Below, one piece after another: positions 8,185 to 16,521 of a DNA stretch of 49,262 nucleotides. How positions within the stretch are numbered: position 1 is the first letter of the stretch; each line of letters starts with the position of its first letter. This stretch comes from Candidatus Gastranaerophilales bacterium (GTDB taxonomy: Bacteria; Cyanobacteriota; Vampirovibrionia; Gastranaerophilales; Gastranaerophilaceae). Location of the stretch: the NCBI GenBank assembly GCA_944326915.1, contig CALVFT010000009.1:1-49262 (forward strand), in the 5' to 3' direction. A program made the position numbers and the translations under genes. Below the pieces are notes generated by a model. The model worked only from the letters and a program-made list of their open reading frames with translations, ran no database searches and was not told where the DNA came from.

Positions 8185-9084
8185 ATGAAACGAATTATTT
8201 TGGTATTGTTTTTAATGATTTTGACTTCTCCGTTATCTTTTGCGGCTGATGAGTCATTGAATTTACCAAAGATTTTTGTTTATACAATTCCTGACGATGA
8301 TACTTCAAAAAGTGAAGATATCTCTCCTGAGGATCAAGATGCTCCTGAAAGTGATTATGTTAATGAACTGCCTGAGCAAGTTGTTGATTCTGTAGGAGAC
8401 GATGTTTTAGAAGAAATAAACTTGTCTGATGTTGAAGAAGATGATTCTCCTATTGTTACGGCGACTACTTTGAAAGGGTATGCTGAATATGTGGAAGATG
8501 TTGATTCGATATATTTGAAAGACGAAGATGGACAGTTTGTATTAAACCTGAAAGTCCCACAAAAAATAGGAGCATCTGATACTTTTGAGTTGTCTAAAAA
8601 TATACAAAATCGTCAAAATAAGGCTATGTCAAAATATATAAAAGAAGAACATGCTGTTGCGGATAGAAATATTGAGTCTGTTGTACAAGCAGGAGATTTT
8701 AAATTTGGTACTGCATACGGTCAAGAGGTTGATAATATTTCAATGCTTGAAAATTCTACGTCTTTATTTACAAAGTATGAAAGGGAAAAATTTTCTATAG
8801 GATCCAAGTTCGAAAAAACAATGAATACAACAATTGGGACCTTTTCAGATGTCCTTTCTTTTGAACCTGAATACAAACTGAATAATTATATTTCGATAAA
8901 AGAAGTTTTGAAAGCTAATTTTTCTAAAAATCGTAAAAGTAGTGAATTGGTGTTATCAATTTCTCCATATGGTCGTCACAAAGGTGATAGATTACGTTTG
9001 GAATTTGGTGCTAGATATACGGTAAATCAAGATAATTCTTTTTATGGAACGCAGCTAAATTTTTCTACAAAGTTTAAATTGTAA
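8185..9084 (+). CDS. Secreted acidic protein, possible outer-membrane protein
   Basis: A 299-residue protein with a clear Sec signal peptide (KRIILVLFLMILTSPLSFA, cleaved near residue 20). Residues 30-90 are strongly acidic and low in complexity. The C-terminal 120 residues alternate polar and hydrophobic positions (KFSIGSKFEKTMN, KLNNYISIKEVLKANF, RLRLEFGARYTV), as in beta strands of outer-membrane proteins; the chain ends FSTKFKL with Phe third from the end. I cannot assign a family. The gene has its own promoter and no ribosome binding site. Confidence 0.65.
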   Translation: MKRIILVLFLMILTSPLSFAADESLNLPKIFVYTIPDDDTSKSEDISPEDQDAPESDYVNELPEQVVDSVGDDVLEEINLSDVEEDDSPIVTATTLKGYAEYVEDVDSIYLKDEDGQFVLNLKVPQKIGASDTFELSKNIQNRQNKAMSKYIKEEHAVADRNIESVVQAGDFKFGTAYGQEVDNISMLENSTSLFTKYEREKFSIGSKFEKTMNTTIGTFSDVLSFEPEYKLNNYISIKEVLKANFSKNRKSSELVLSISPYGRHKGDRLRLEFGARYTVNQDNSFYGTQLNFSTKFKL

Positions 9085-9100
9085 AATTATGAAAACATTG

Positions 9101-9129
9101 TTGTATCAATAGCTTATTTTGTTTATACT
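9101..9129 (+). promoter_or_regulatory. Promoter of the DivIC-like/TPR operon
   Basis: TTGTAT (9101-9106), a 17-bp spacer, TATACT (9124-9129). The leader is about 20 bases and contains AGAGGA before the TTG start at 9157. Confidence 0.6.
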
Positions 9130-9156
9130 TTTAGACAAGACGAAGAGGAAAATAAG

Positions 9157-9594
9157 TTGACTGATTCAGATAAAAATGAAAATATTCAAGATGCAAATAC
9201 AAGTAATGCTAATCAAGATTCTCTTGTAAATAAGTCTATGCAGAGGTCAAAAAGACATAAAACTAAGACTAAATTTTATTATTCTTTTTTGACTGTTGTT
9301 CTTTTGTTTTGTCTTATTCAGATTGGTTTTGGGGTGATTTTAAATATTTCCAAGACAATTTCATACAGAGCTAAGATTTCTACAATGGAGAAAATTAGAG
9401 ATGACGCAGAGACCAGAAATCAGGATTTAAAACAAGAGATAAAATTGTTTTCTTCAATGCAGAGTCTAGAAGGTATTGCAAGAAACAATTTGAAAATGGC
9501 AGGAGAAGATGAAGTTTTGATTTTGATTAATAATAATAATGTTCAAAATCAAAAAAATACAAAGAAACGTCATAAGAAAAAAAGTAAAAAATAA
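9157..9594 (+). CDS. DivIC/FtsB-like septum formation initiator
   Basis: A 145-residue bitopic protein. A polar, basic N-terminus (residues 1-41) precedes one transmembrane helix (about 42-64, FLTVVLLFCLIQIGFGVIL) and a coiled coil (about 70-105). Then comes SLEGIARNNLKMAGEDEVLI, the typical DivIC/FtsB ending in which a Glu-x-x-Ala-Arg-x-x-Leu pattern precedes a small beta motif. The family joins FtsL and the septal synthase complex. The tail is Lys-rich. The start is TTG with an AGAGGA ribosome binding site. It is followed after 11 bp by the TPR gene. Confidence 0.75.
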   Translation: MTDSDKNENIQDANTSNANQDSLVNKSMQRSKRHKTKTKFYYSFLTVVLLFCLIQIGFGVILNISKTISYRAKISTMEKIRDDAETRNQDLKQEIKLFSSMQSLEGIARNNLKMAGEDEVLILINNNNVQNQKNTKKRHKKKSKK

Positions 9595-9605
9595 TTGGTG
9601 ATTAA

Positions 9606-11192
9606 ATGACAAACGAAAATGTATTAGGATATATAAGACAGGCTTTTGAGTTAAAAAAACAAAATTGTTATAAGCAAGCTATTGAGATGCTTTATAAGGC
9701 TTTAGAAATTGAATGTGATAATGTTGAAATTTTGTTTCAATTGGGTGAGTTGTACTACCTATTAAAGAATTATTCGAGGTCTGTTCAGTATTTAGAAAAA
9801 GTTGTGAGTAAAAATCCTGAACATGTTGATGCATTAAAGTTGTTGAAATCTATTTATTTAGATGAGGGGAATATTGAAAAGGCTTACGAATGTGCTAAAA
9901 AATTCAATGATGCCGTAAAGAATGATGAAAGTTTATCAGGTTTGATTAGTATAATGGGTAAGTTAGGAAGATTTGATGAAATTAAAATTATAGAAGAGCA
10001 AACTGACTTGTCTATTGATGTTTTGTATAGTATTGCAAAAGTTTATTATGATGCTGATGATCTAGTTAAGGCAAAATGTTTTCTAGAAAAAGCTTATGAA
10101 ATGGATTCTTGTAATGAAGAAGTTTTGACGTTATTGGGAAAAATTTATTTTGATGAAAACGAGATTGATAAATCAAGAGAAATTTTTTCGAAATTTTCTG
10201 CAAATACTTCAAATCCTGAAGCTCTAAATTTTCAAGGATTATATGCTCTTGAGGATATGAAGTTTGTTGATGCAATAAAATTTTTTTCACGAGCTTGCAA
10301 TGCTGTGAAAACAAACGCAAGGTATTTTTACAATTTAGGTAATGCGTATTTTTACAATGGCTGGTTTGAAGAAGCAGTTAATGCTTATTTGAATGCTGTG
10401 AGATTGGCGCAAGATAATTTAGATTACAGATATTCTTTGGCTTATTTATATTTTGAGATGAAAAAATTTGATAAAGCACAAGGAGAGGTTGATTATATTT
10501 TATCTATAGATTCTAAGCACCCACAGACTGTTGTGCTGTCTGCATTATTGAAATTGCATAATAAAGACTATCTTGGTGCACGAAATATTTTGGAAGATAA
10601 TTTAAGAAGAGGTGTCGATGATGATTTTACATTGACATCTTTAGCTAGGGTATATGTAGAATTAGGTTTGTGTGACAAAGCTGAAGAAACTTTGAAAAAA
10701 ATAATTTCCCGTAATCCTGGTAGCTTAAATTATGTAAGTCAGCTTGCTGAAGTTTATATCAAAGAGAATAAGGCTAAAGATGCTTTAGAGTTAGTTGATG
10801 AAATTTTAAAGGATAATGAAAATTATATTCTTGCTTATGCATTGGGAGCAAGGGCAGCTTATGAGCAAAATGATTTTGATAAGGTAAAAGAATTTGCACA
10901 GGAAGCTATATCTTTGGATATGAATTATTCTCAGGGATATTATTATTTAGCCTTAGTTAGAGCTAAGGAAGAGGATTTTGAAGAAGCGATAGAATGTATG
11001 AAACGTGCGATTATGTACGATGTGAATAATCCTAAATATTATGCAGAAATGAGTAATATTTATAAGGAGTCTGGGGATATAAAAAATGCTTTGGAATATA
11101 TTAAAGAAGCTGAAAATATTTCAGGTGCGACTGAATATAAAATCAGATGTTCTGAATTAGCTGCTTTAAATCGTAAGAATAAAAATTTATAG
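9606..11192 (+). CDS. Large tetratricopeptide-repeat protein
   Basis: A 528-residue protein built almost entirely of TPR units, about a dozen at 34-residue spacing (for example YFYNLGNAYFYNGWFEEAVN and YYYLALVRAKEEDFEEAIEC). There is no signal peptide or transmembrane helix, so it should be a cytoplasmic scaffold for protein-protein contacts. Its start lies 11 bp after the DivIC-like stop with no strong ribosome binding site, suggesting translational coupling. The partner cannot be read from sequence; the context suggests division or envelope assembly. Confidence 0.8.
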   Translation: MTNENVLGYIRQAFELKKQNCYKQAIEMLYKALEIECDNVEILFQLGELYYLLKNYSRSVQYLEKVVSKNPEHVDALKLLKSIYLDEGNIEKAYECAKKFNDAVKNDESLSGLISIMGKLGRFDEIKIIEEQTDLSIDVLYSIAKVYYDADDLVKAKCFLEKAYEMDSCNEEVLTLLGKIYFDENEIDKSREIFSKFSANTSNPEALNFQGLYALEDMKFVDAIKFFSRACNAVKTNARYFYNLGNAYFYNGWFEEAVNAYLNAVRLAQDNLDYRYSLAYLYFEMKKFDKAQGEVDYILSIDSKHPQTVVLSALLKLHNKDYLGARNILEDNLRRGVDDDFTLTSLARVYVELGLCDKAEETLKKIISRNPGSLNYVSQLAEVYIKENKAKDALELVDEILKDNENYILAYALGARAAYEQNDFDKVKEFAQEAISLDMNYSQGYYYLALVRAKEEDFEEAIECMKRAIMYDVNNPKYYAEMSNIYKESGDIKNALEYIKEAENISGATEYKIRCSELAALNRKNKNL

Positions 11193-11198
11193 AAAAAT

Positions 11199-11226
11199 TT
11201 GCCCTGTAAAAAAATATAATTATAAT
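11199..11226 (+). promoter_or_regulatory. Promoter of the HExxH protein gene
   Basis: TTGCCC (11199-11204), a 16-bp spacer, TATAAT (11221-11226; a second TATAAT directly precedes it at 11215-11220). GAGGAG lies at 11249-11254 before the ATG at 11267. Confidence 0.5.
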
Positions 11227-11266
11227 GTAAATTATCAATGGATAAGCTGAGGAGATTAGGGATAGT

Positions 11267-11953
11267 ATGAAGTATAAAAAGTATGTTATATTAGCACTCT
11301 GTGCTGTGGGATTTACATTAAATCCCGTATTCGCAGCCAAAGCTGATAAGAGCAATTTGGAGACAGTGCCAAAGAATTATCCTGCAAAATATACTGTGCA
11401 ATATATTAAAGAAATTACTCCGACATATAAGGATGTAGGTAAGGATGAAATATTTTATGTTGCACTCGATATGTTGAAAGGTACTAATGGTGAGTTTTCA
11501 AGAAATGCTATTTTAGGAAATAATTTATCTTTTAGACCGGTTAAAATTGAGTTTAAGGATTTGGGGGAGATAAATTCTGAATATTCAAATTTTGATGCAT
11601 TAGGTTGGAAAAAAGGTAAACAACTTTATATTTTTATAAACCCAAGACATAAAGATGCTCCTCCTGGAGCTTTAGCTGCGTTGTTATCACATGAAGCTTT
11701 GCATCAAGATGAGTATAACTCTATAGCAGAAGAAACCTATGCTTGGACAATGGAAGCTTCTGTATGGACTGAGATTGTAAAGTTGTTCCCTGAAAGTAAT
11801 GATGAAATTCATCCTTTAGTAAATAGAGAGAATACTTTGAAGAAATTATTTGAACGCGGAAATTATTCAAATAAATATATCAAAAAGACGGTTATGAGTA
11901 ACGAGGGGTATAAGAATTTGCCTGCTACATCTCCTGGATTTGAAGATTTATAA
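11267..11953 (+). CDS. Secreted putative zinc metallopeptidase (HExxH)
   Basis: A 228-residue protein with an N-terminal signal peptide (ending near NPVFAAKA, residue 24). HEALH at residues 142-146 is an HExxH zinc motif inside a helix (AALLSHEALHQDEY). It is followed by EETYAW (155-160), whose glutamates could be the third zinc ligand at the usual short gluzincin-like spacing. This suggests a periplasmic or secreted peptidase, but I cannot name the family. The S41 protease gene follows 64 bp downstream with its own promoter. Confidence 0.7.
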   Translation: MKYKKYVILALCAVGFTLNPVFAAKADKSNLETVPKNYPAKYTVQYIKEITPTYKDVGKDEIFYVALDMLKGTNGEFSRNAILGNNLSFRPVKIEFKDLGEINSEYSNFDALGWKKGKQLYIFINPRHKDAPPGALAALLSHEALHQDEYNSIAEETYAWTMEASVWTEIVKLFPESNDEIHPLVNRENTLKKLFERGNYSNKYIKKTVMSNEGYKNLPATSPGFEDL

Positions 11954-11959
11954 ATAATT

Positions 11960-11978
11960 CTTTCTTATAGTAAGAAAG
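11960..11978. repeat. Short inverted repeat between the two protease genes
   Basis: CTTTCTTA and TAAGAAAG form a perfect 8-bp stem with a 3-base loop just after the HExxH gene and directly upstream of the S41 protease -35 box. There is no T-run, so it is a poor terminator and may be an operator. Confidence 0.35.
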
Positions 11979-11982
11979 TATA

Positions 11983-12011
11983 TTGATTATAAAAAATCCT
12001 TGATGTTAAAT
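11983..12011 (+). promoter_or_regulatory. Candidate promoter for a leaderless S41 protease mRNA
   Basis: TTGATT (11983-11988), a 17-bp spacer, TTAAAT (12006-12011), six bases, then ATG 12018. No Shine-Dalgarno precedes any of the possible starts. Confidence 0.45.
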
Positions 12012-12017
12012 ATCTTT

Positions 12018-13247
12018 ATGAAGAGAAAAAAGGCGATATTATTCATAATTTTTGTAGTGGTATTGTTTGCATTAAATAAGTTTCTTATGAATGCAAACAA
12101 TATTGCTGTGGATGAAATGCCTGATTTGGTAAACAATTCTCATGTATCTTCTCAAAAGCTTTTTGATAATACTTGGGATACCGTACTAGATAATTATTAC
12201 GATCCATCTATGAACCATCAACAGTGGAAAAGATGGAAAGAGCATTATAGAGGAAAAATTAAAACTGATGAAGATGCTAAAGTCGCTATTGATACCATGT
12301 TAGCCAGTTTAAATGATCCTTATTCACGATATATGTCTAAGTCTGAGTATAATGAACAAAATACTTCAATAAGTTCTAAGATAACAGGAATAGGCGTGAA
12401 TATTTCTTCTATAGCAGGAAAAATTCATATTATAAATGTTATGGATGGAACACCTGCTCAGTTCGCAAATTTATTACCTGATGATATTATTCTTTCAATT
12501 GATGGCAAAGATGTAAATGGTATGCAGCTTTCTGATGTCGCTAATTTAGTCAGAGGTCCTGAAAATACATTTGTTCAGCTTGTCATCCTTAGGAATAAGG
12601 ATAAGCTGGTTAAAAATGTAATGCGTAAGGAAATTAAAATAAAAACAGTTAAAAGCAGCGTAATAGATAAAAATATTGCATATATACAAATTACTAGTTT
12701 TATTGGTGCAACTACTCCAAATGAGTTTGTTGAAGCATTAGAAAAAACAAAAAATACAAAAGGGCTTATTCTTGATTTGAGAGGAAATACCGGTGGGTTA
12801 TTGCCTAATGCGATATTTATTGCCAACTTATTTATTCCTGAAGGTAATATAGTAAGTATTGTTGGCAGAAATGGATATAAGTATGATATATACGCTCAGG
12901 ATACAGAATATGGGATTCATAAACCTACAGTAGTTCTTGTTGATGGGGCTTCTGCAAGTGCGAGTGAAATTTTATCAGGTGCGTTGAAAGATTATAAAAA
13001 GGCCACAATTGTAGGTACTAAAACTTATGGCAAAGGAATGGTACAAAAGATTATTCCGATGCCTAATCAAACAGGGCTTAACTTAACTATTGCTAAATAT
13101 TTGACCCCTAAGGGAACCGATATAAATAAAAAAGGTATAAGTCCTGATGTTAGAGTTTCTTTCACAGTAAATGACATTAAAAATCAAAACGACGCCCAAT
13201 TACAAGCAGCCAAAAATATATTATCAAAAACTTTGAGTCAAAATTAG
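12018..13247 (+). CDS. S41 C-terminal processing peptidase (CtpA/Prc family)
   Basis: A periplasmic serine protease, 409 residues from ATG 12018 (MKRKKAILFI). The frame extends upstream to 12000, but starting at 12018 gives a clean signal-anchor and fits the promoter. Domain order: membrane anchor (first 25 residues), N-terminal cap, PDZ (around TGIGVNISSIAGKIHIINVM) and the S41 catalytic core. LILDLRGNTGGLL is the family motif, the GASASASEILSGAL stretch contains the nucleophilic Ser, and the Lys of KTYGKGMVQK completes the Ser-Lys dyad. Such proteases trim or degrade envelope proteins from their C-termini. Confidence 0.9.
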   Translation: MKRKKAILFIIFVVVLFALNKFLMNANNIAVDEMPDLVNNSHVSSQKLFDNTWDTVLDNYYDPSMNHQQWKRWKEHYRGKIKTDEDAKVAIDTMLASLNDPYSRYMSKSEYNEQNTSISSKITGIGVNISSIAGKIHIINVMDGTPAQFANLLPDDIILSIDGKDVNGMQLSDVANLVRGPENTFVQLVILRNKDKLVKNVMRKEIKIKTVKSSVIDKNIAYIQITSFIGATTPNEFVEALEKTKNTKGLILDLRGNTGGLLPNAIFIANLFIPEGNIVSIVGRNGYKYDIYAQDTEYGIHKPTVVLVDGASASASEILSGALKDYKKATIVGTKTYGKGMVQKIIPMPNQTGLNLTIAKYLTPKGTDINKKGISPDVRVSFTVNDIKNQNDAQLQAAKNILSKTLSQN

Positions 13248-13261
13248 GTTTGGAAAATTTA

Positions 13262-13492
13262 TTAGAGCTTAAAGATATTTTTCTTTTTGAGATCTTTTTT
13301 ATGTACCACCATTCCACAAAGAGAACAAGCAAGAATTTCACCGCTGCTATCTATAGGCATAAACATATGCTCACAATTGTCACTTGAGATTTCTTCTTCC
13401 TCTGTTTCTTCTTTAAGAGGATCAAAGTCACTTTTGGGTTGTGGTTTGCGGTCTTTGAAAAACTTTTTTACTATAAATTCAATAAAATACAT
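13262..13492 (-). CDS. Small zinc-finger-like protein downstream of cdd
   Basis: A 76-residue protein that I do not recognise. A basic hydrophobic start (MYFIEFIVKKFFKDRK) is followed by an acidic stretch. A C-x2-H ... C-x2-C set (CEHMFMPIDSSGEILACSLC) then looks like a small zinc-binding ribbon. It begins 3 bp after the cdd stop, so it is cotranscribed and probably coupled. It ends 14 bp from the convergent S41 gene, with no terminator hairpin between. Confidence 0.6.
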   Translation of the reverse strand: MYFIEFIVKKFFKDRKPQPKSDFDPLKEETEEEEISSDNCEHMFMPIDSSGEILACSLCGMVVHKKDLKKKNIFKL

Positions 13493-13495
13493 GGT

Positions 13496-13879
13496 CTAAA
13501 GTTTAAAACCTTCAGGGAAAATGTCATTAAGTTTAAATATGTTTAGCCCGTTTTCTCCTTCAAGAATTATATCAAGACCTTCTTGTGCTTGGAATTCACT
13601 AAGAACTTGTCTGCAAGCTCCACAAGGGAAACAATTATGCATTTTAGGTGAAAATATTGCAATTGCTTTGAAAACTTTTTCTCCATCGGCAATAGCAGAA
13701 CCTACAGCATTTCTTTCAGCACAGATTGTGAGGCCATAGCTTGAATTCTCAAAGTTACATCCTGCATAAACTTTACCATTTTCTGTCAAAATGCATGCTC
13801 CAACAGGAAAGTTAGAGTATTGTACATACGCATTTTTTGATACTTCTTTTGCTTTTTCCATTAATTCTTCATTTGTCAT
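13496..13879 (-). CDS. cdd: Cytidine deaminase
   Basis: A homotetrameric zinc enzyme that deaminates cytidine and deoxycytidine to uridine for pyrimidine salvage. The 127-residue length is typical of the tetrameric form. CAERNAV supplies the first zinc Cys and the catalytic Glu, and PCGACRQ supplies the other two zinc cysteines. YSNFPVGA and GCNFENSSYGLTICAE are family signatures. The ATG lies only 10 bases from a consensus -10 box and has no ribosome binding site. Confidence 0.95.
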   Translation of the reverse strand: MTNEELMEKAKEVSKNAYVQYSNFPVGACILTENGKVYAGCNFENSSYGLTICAERNAVGSAIADGEKVFKAIAIFSPKMHNCFPCGACRQVLSEFQAQEGLDIILEGENGLNIFKLNDIFPEGFKL

Positions 13880-13889
13880 AGTGCTATGT

Positions 13890-13918
13890 ATTATAATCTA
13901 TTTTTTCTTTTTTGTTAA
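13890..13918 (-). promoter_or_regulatory. Promoter of cdd, near-leaderless
   Basis: The minus strand reads TTAACA (13918-13913), a 17-bp spacer, TATAAT (13895-13890), then 10 bases and the cdd ATG. The leader should be only three or four bases. Confidence 0.65.
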
Positions 13919-13940
13919 TCCATTAATTATATGAAAATTG

Positions 13941-13949
13941 TGATATAAT
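13941..13949 (+). promoter_or_regulatory. Extended -10 for a leaderless mRNA of the 13956 gene
   Basis: TGATATAAT is a perfect extended -10. Six bases (TTTGTT) separate it from the ATG at 13956, and there is no ribosome binding site. Confidence 0.65.
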
Positions 13950-13955
13950 TTTGTT

Positions 13956-14777
13956 ATGAAATATTTAATGCGTCTAATTTTGATAATATTTATGTTATTT
14001 CAAGGTCAGGTATTTGCCAAAAGTTTCGATGTATTGGTGCTCCCTGTAGATTTAATGACTAAAAAACAAAATTATTATGGGTTTGATGATGTTTCTGAAA
14101 TAGTCGCAGATGATGTTATTGCTAACTTTGGGAATACTTCATATGTGAATTCAATAAATTTATATGATGTCAGAGCTAAATTAGCGATGAATCAGTCGTT
14201 AAATTCTAAATTGGGACAGGCTCTTGTAAAATACAAAACTTCAGGATACATAGATTATGATGTTTTGAAAGATGTATCAAAAGAGTTTAAATGTAATTCT
14301 ATTTTATTAATCAATACTTATGCTATATCAAATAAAAATGGGATTAAACGTTCTGTATGGGATGTATATGATTTATTAAATGCTTGTAAAGTAGATTATC
14401 CTTTTTATATTACAACTAATGTGGTTCTATTGGATAATGTAAATGATATAGTTATGTGGAGTAATACTTATTCTAAATCGATGCTTGGTGACGGGAAAAT
14501 GGTTTCTATAAAAAACTATATTGATGCAGATAAGTATTTTGAGAGTATCAAAATGTATTCGTCTGATATTATCTCAAAAGATATTTCTCAAAACGTAATT
14601 TTGAGATTTTTCCCAAAAACAATAAGACCAGTTGATAATAAGCTTGATATAAAAGAATCTGGTGAAATGTTGAGGTTTGAAAAAAATATTCCAGTGAATC
14701 CAAAACAGGAAAATCAAAATTTTAATAATGATTCTAATAATAAAGACTTTTATGGTGAGATGATTTTAGGAATTTAG
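13956..14777 (+). CDS. Secreted protein of unknown function
   Basis: A 273-residue protein with a signal peptide (MRLILIIFMLFQGQVFAKSF, cleaved near residue 22). The start of the mature part, FDVLVLPVDLMTKKQ, with its DDVSEIVADDVIANF helix, recalls lipoprotein/CsgG-type periplasmic domains in style, but I cannot place it in a family. The C-terminus is Asn- and Gln-rich. The stop codon directly abuts the stop of the convergent gene, with no intergenic base. Confidence 0.6.
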   Translation: MKYLMRLILIIFMLFQGQVFAKSFDVLVLPVDLMTKKQNYYGFDDVSEIVADDVIANFGNTSYVNSINLYDVRAKLAMNQSLNSKLGQALVKYKTSGYIDYDVLKDVSKEFKCNSILLINTYAISNKNGIKRSVWDVYDLLNACKVDYPFYITTNVVLLDNVNDIVMWSNTYSKSMLGDGKMVSIKNYIDADKYFESIKMYSSDIISKDISQNVILRFFPKTIRPVDNKLDIKESGEMLRFEKNIPVNPKQENQNFNNDSNNKDFYGEMILGI

Positions 14778-15086
14778 TTATTTAGAAGGGTTTGTGATGG
14801 TACGTCGTCTGTCTTGTACAGAGTTAAACTGATTTTTTCTGTTTGTGGAATTGTATTCATTATCTTGTTGTATTGTCTTTGGAGTATTATTGAGGTTTGG
14901 TTGTTGTACTTTTGTAGTATTGTTTGGAACTCCTATTTTTTGAGGTTTGTTCATGTTTTGTTGTAGTTCAACTTGCGCAGGGGTGGTTGCTGCAATTTCT
15001 GAGAGTTCATCTAGTCTGTCTTTTGCGTCGAAATATGCTAAAAAACATACTGTCATTATGCTAAATATGATTAAAAATTTTTTCAT
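14778..15086 (-). CDS. Small exported or anchored low-complexity protein
   Basis: A 102-residue protein from ATG 15086, which has AAAGG six bases upstream; the frame is open further, to 15125, without support. An N-terminal hydrophobic segment (KKFLIIFSIMTVCFLAYF) is a signal or anchor. The rest is polar, rich in Asn, Gln, Thr and Pro, and ends with a basic stretch. Function is unknown. It converges on the 13956 gene with abutting stop codons. Confidence 0.55.
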   Translation of the reverse strand: MKKFLIIFSIMTVCFLAYFDAKDRLDELSEIAATTPAQVELQQNMNKPQKIGVPNNTTKVQQPNLNNTPKTIQQDNEYNSTNRKNQFNSVQDRRRTITNPSK

Positions 15087-15196
15087 GTATAACCTTTCTT
15101 TTATCAAAAGTATTATAGCTTTCAAAGAAGGATATTTAATTATACATTTGGGTAACTTTATAAGTTATTTAAAAGTTTTTAATATTAATAATTCGC

Positions 15197-15225
15197 TTGC
15201 ATTAACTTTGTATAAATGCTAATAT
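15197..15225 (+). promoter_or_regulatory. Promoter of the zinc-ribbon/radical-SAM pair
   Basis: TTGCAT (15197-15202), a 17-bp spacer, TAATAT (15220-15225) preceded by TGC. AGAGGAA before the ATG at 15270 is the ribosome binding site. Confidence 0.6.
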
Positions 15226-15269
15226 GTATGTGTAATTACTTGTTAGAAGGGATAAGAAAGAGGAATTTT

Positions 15270-15437
15270 ATGGCAAGATTAATAAGACCGAGCTGGGCTA
15301 TAAGATGTGTTCAATCAGGTTGCAAGACTTTGTTTGAAGTTGCAAAAGTTGAAGATGGTAAACAACAAGAAGTAGTTTGTCCTAATTGTGGCGAACACTA
15401 TGTATATCCTATTTATGACGAGGATAAAGAACAATAG
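15270..15437 (+). CDS. Small zinc-ribbon protein
   Basis: A 55-residue protein (MARLIRPSWAIRC). The frame opens at 15216, but AGAGGAA five bases before ATG 15270 fixes the start. Cysteines are arranged C-x4-C ... C-x2-C (CVQSGC, CPNCGEHY), a single zinc ribbon. No specific function can be read. It ends six bases before the radical SAM gene, so the two form an operon and the small protein might act on the same RNA or enzyme. Confidence 0.6.
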   Translation: MARLIRPSWAIRCVQSGCKTLFEVAKVEDGKQQEVVCPNCGEHYVYPIYDEDKEQ

Positions 15438-15443
15438 TTAGTT

Positions 15444-16364
15444 ATGTTTAATAATACTGATAAACGCTATAATCAGTATAGTGCTCATTTGAAGAATAAA
15501 TTCGGTGTCAAGGTATATAAAATAACTCTTGATGCCGGTTTTTCTTGTCCAAATCGTGATGGTAAGATTTCTAGAGGTGGCTGTATTTTTTGTGATGAGA
15601 GTGGAAGTTTTTCTCAAGCTCATTCAAATCTTTTATCTATTGAGGATCAAATTGAAGAAGGAGTAAAAAATTTAAGTACACGGTTTAAGGCAAAAAAATT
15701 TATGTCGTATTTTCAGGCCTATTCTAATACATATAAACCTGTAAATGAACTAGAACAAATTTATACATCAGCTCTAAATCACAAAGATATTGTTGGTATT
15801 TCAATAGGTACAAGACCGGATTGTATTGATGATGAAAAGTTGAGTCTTATATCATCTTTTAAAGATGATTATTATACTTGGATCGAGTATGGACTTCAGT
15901 CAATTCATGATAAGACATTGAAAAAAATTAACAGAGGACATGATTTTGATTGTTTTTTAAGGGCGTATGAAAAAACGAAGCAAAAAGATATTAATGTATG
16001 TGTTCATGTTATTTTTGGCCTTTGGGAAACTCATGAAGAAATGATGCAAACTGCACAAAAATTAGCAGAGTTAGGTGTGGATGGCGTAAAAATTCATATG
16101 TTGTGTGCACTTGAGAATACGAAACTTGCTGATCTTTATCATGCAGGAGAGATAAGTTTTATGGACGAAGATGAGTATGTGCAGACAGTTTGTGATTTTT
16201 TGGAGTATTTGCCTAAAAATACAACGATTCACAGATTGGCTGGGAATGGTTTGAAAAAAGAACTAATTGCTCCTCGCTGGATTGGTAAAAAATTGGACTG
16301 TTTGAATAAAATAGATCGGGAATTTATACGACGTGATACTTTTCAAGGTTATAAATATTCATAA
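15444..16364 (+). CDS. Radical SAM protein of the YtqA/YhcC (TIGR01212) family
   Basis: A 306-residue [4Fe-4S] radical SAM enzyme. The cluster motif is the family's own: a Cys in SCPNRDG, then GGCIFCDESG, rather than the classic CxxxCxxC. FQAYSNTY, SIGTRPDCI, YGLQS and HVIFGLWET are further family signatures. YtqA has been linked to mnm5-type wobble uridine modification of tRNA in Gram-positive bacteria (named MnmL there), which is the best guess for the role. It is preceded by a small zinc-ribbon gene in the same operon. Confidence 0.85.
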   Translation: MFNNTDKRYNQYSAHLKNKFGVKVYKITLDAGFSCPNRDGKISRGGCIFCDESGSFSQAHSNLLSIEDQIEEGVKNLSTRFKAKKFMSYFQAYSNTYKPVNELEQIYTSALNHKDIVGISIGTRPDCIDDEKLSLISSFKDDYYTWIEYGLQSIHDKTLKKINRGHDFDCFLRAYEKTKQKDINVCVHVIFGLWETHEEMMQTAQKLAELGVDGVKIHMLCALENTKLADLYHAGEISFMDEDEYVQTVCDFLEYLPKNTTIHRLAGNGLKKELIAPRWIGKKLDCLNKIDREFIRRDTFQGYKYS

Positions 16365-16426
16365 ATAAGTTTACAAATCTAACTTAATATGTGATAATAC
16401 TCTGTGATGAATTTTGTTTTGATATT

Positions 16427-16455
16427 TGTAAAATTTTGTAAAATAGATGTAAAAT
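16427..16455 (+). repeat. Three TGTAAAAT direct repeats in helical phase
   Basis: TGTAAAAT occurs at 16427-16434, 16437-16444 and 16448-16455, that is with 10- and 11-base periods, 67 bp upstream of the 16522 start. This could be phased A-tracts (curved DNA), a protein-binding array, or overlapping -10-like boxes. Confidence 0.45.
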
Positions 16456-16521
16456 ATCAGCAAAAAAAATAATTTATGAGTATTATTTTTTTAGAAAATT
16501 AAATTGCAATTGGAGATGTAT

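Noticed and set aside
16448-16455. TGTAAAAT as a simple extended -10 promoter for the 16522 gene
   Set aside because: The TG directly abuts TAAAAT with no spacer base, no -35 fits any single copy, and the phased triple repeat is the stronger description.
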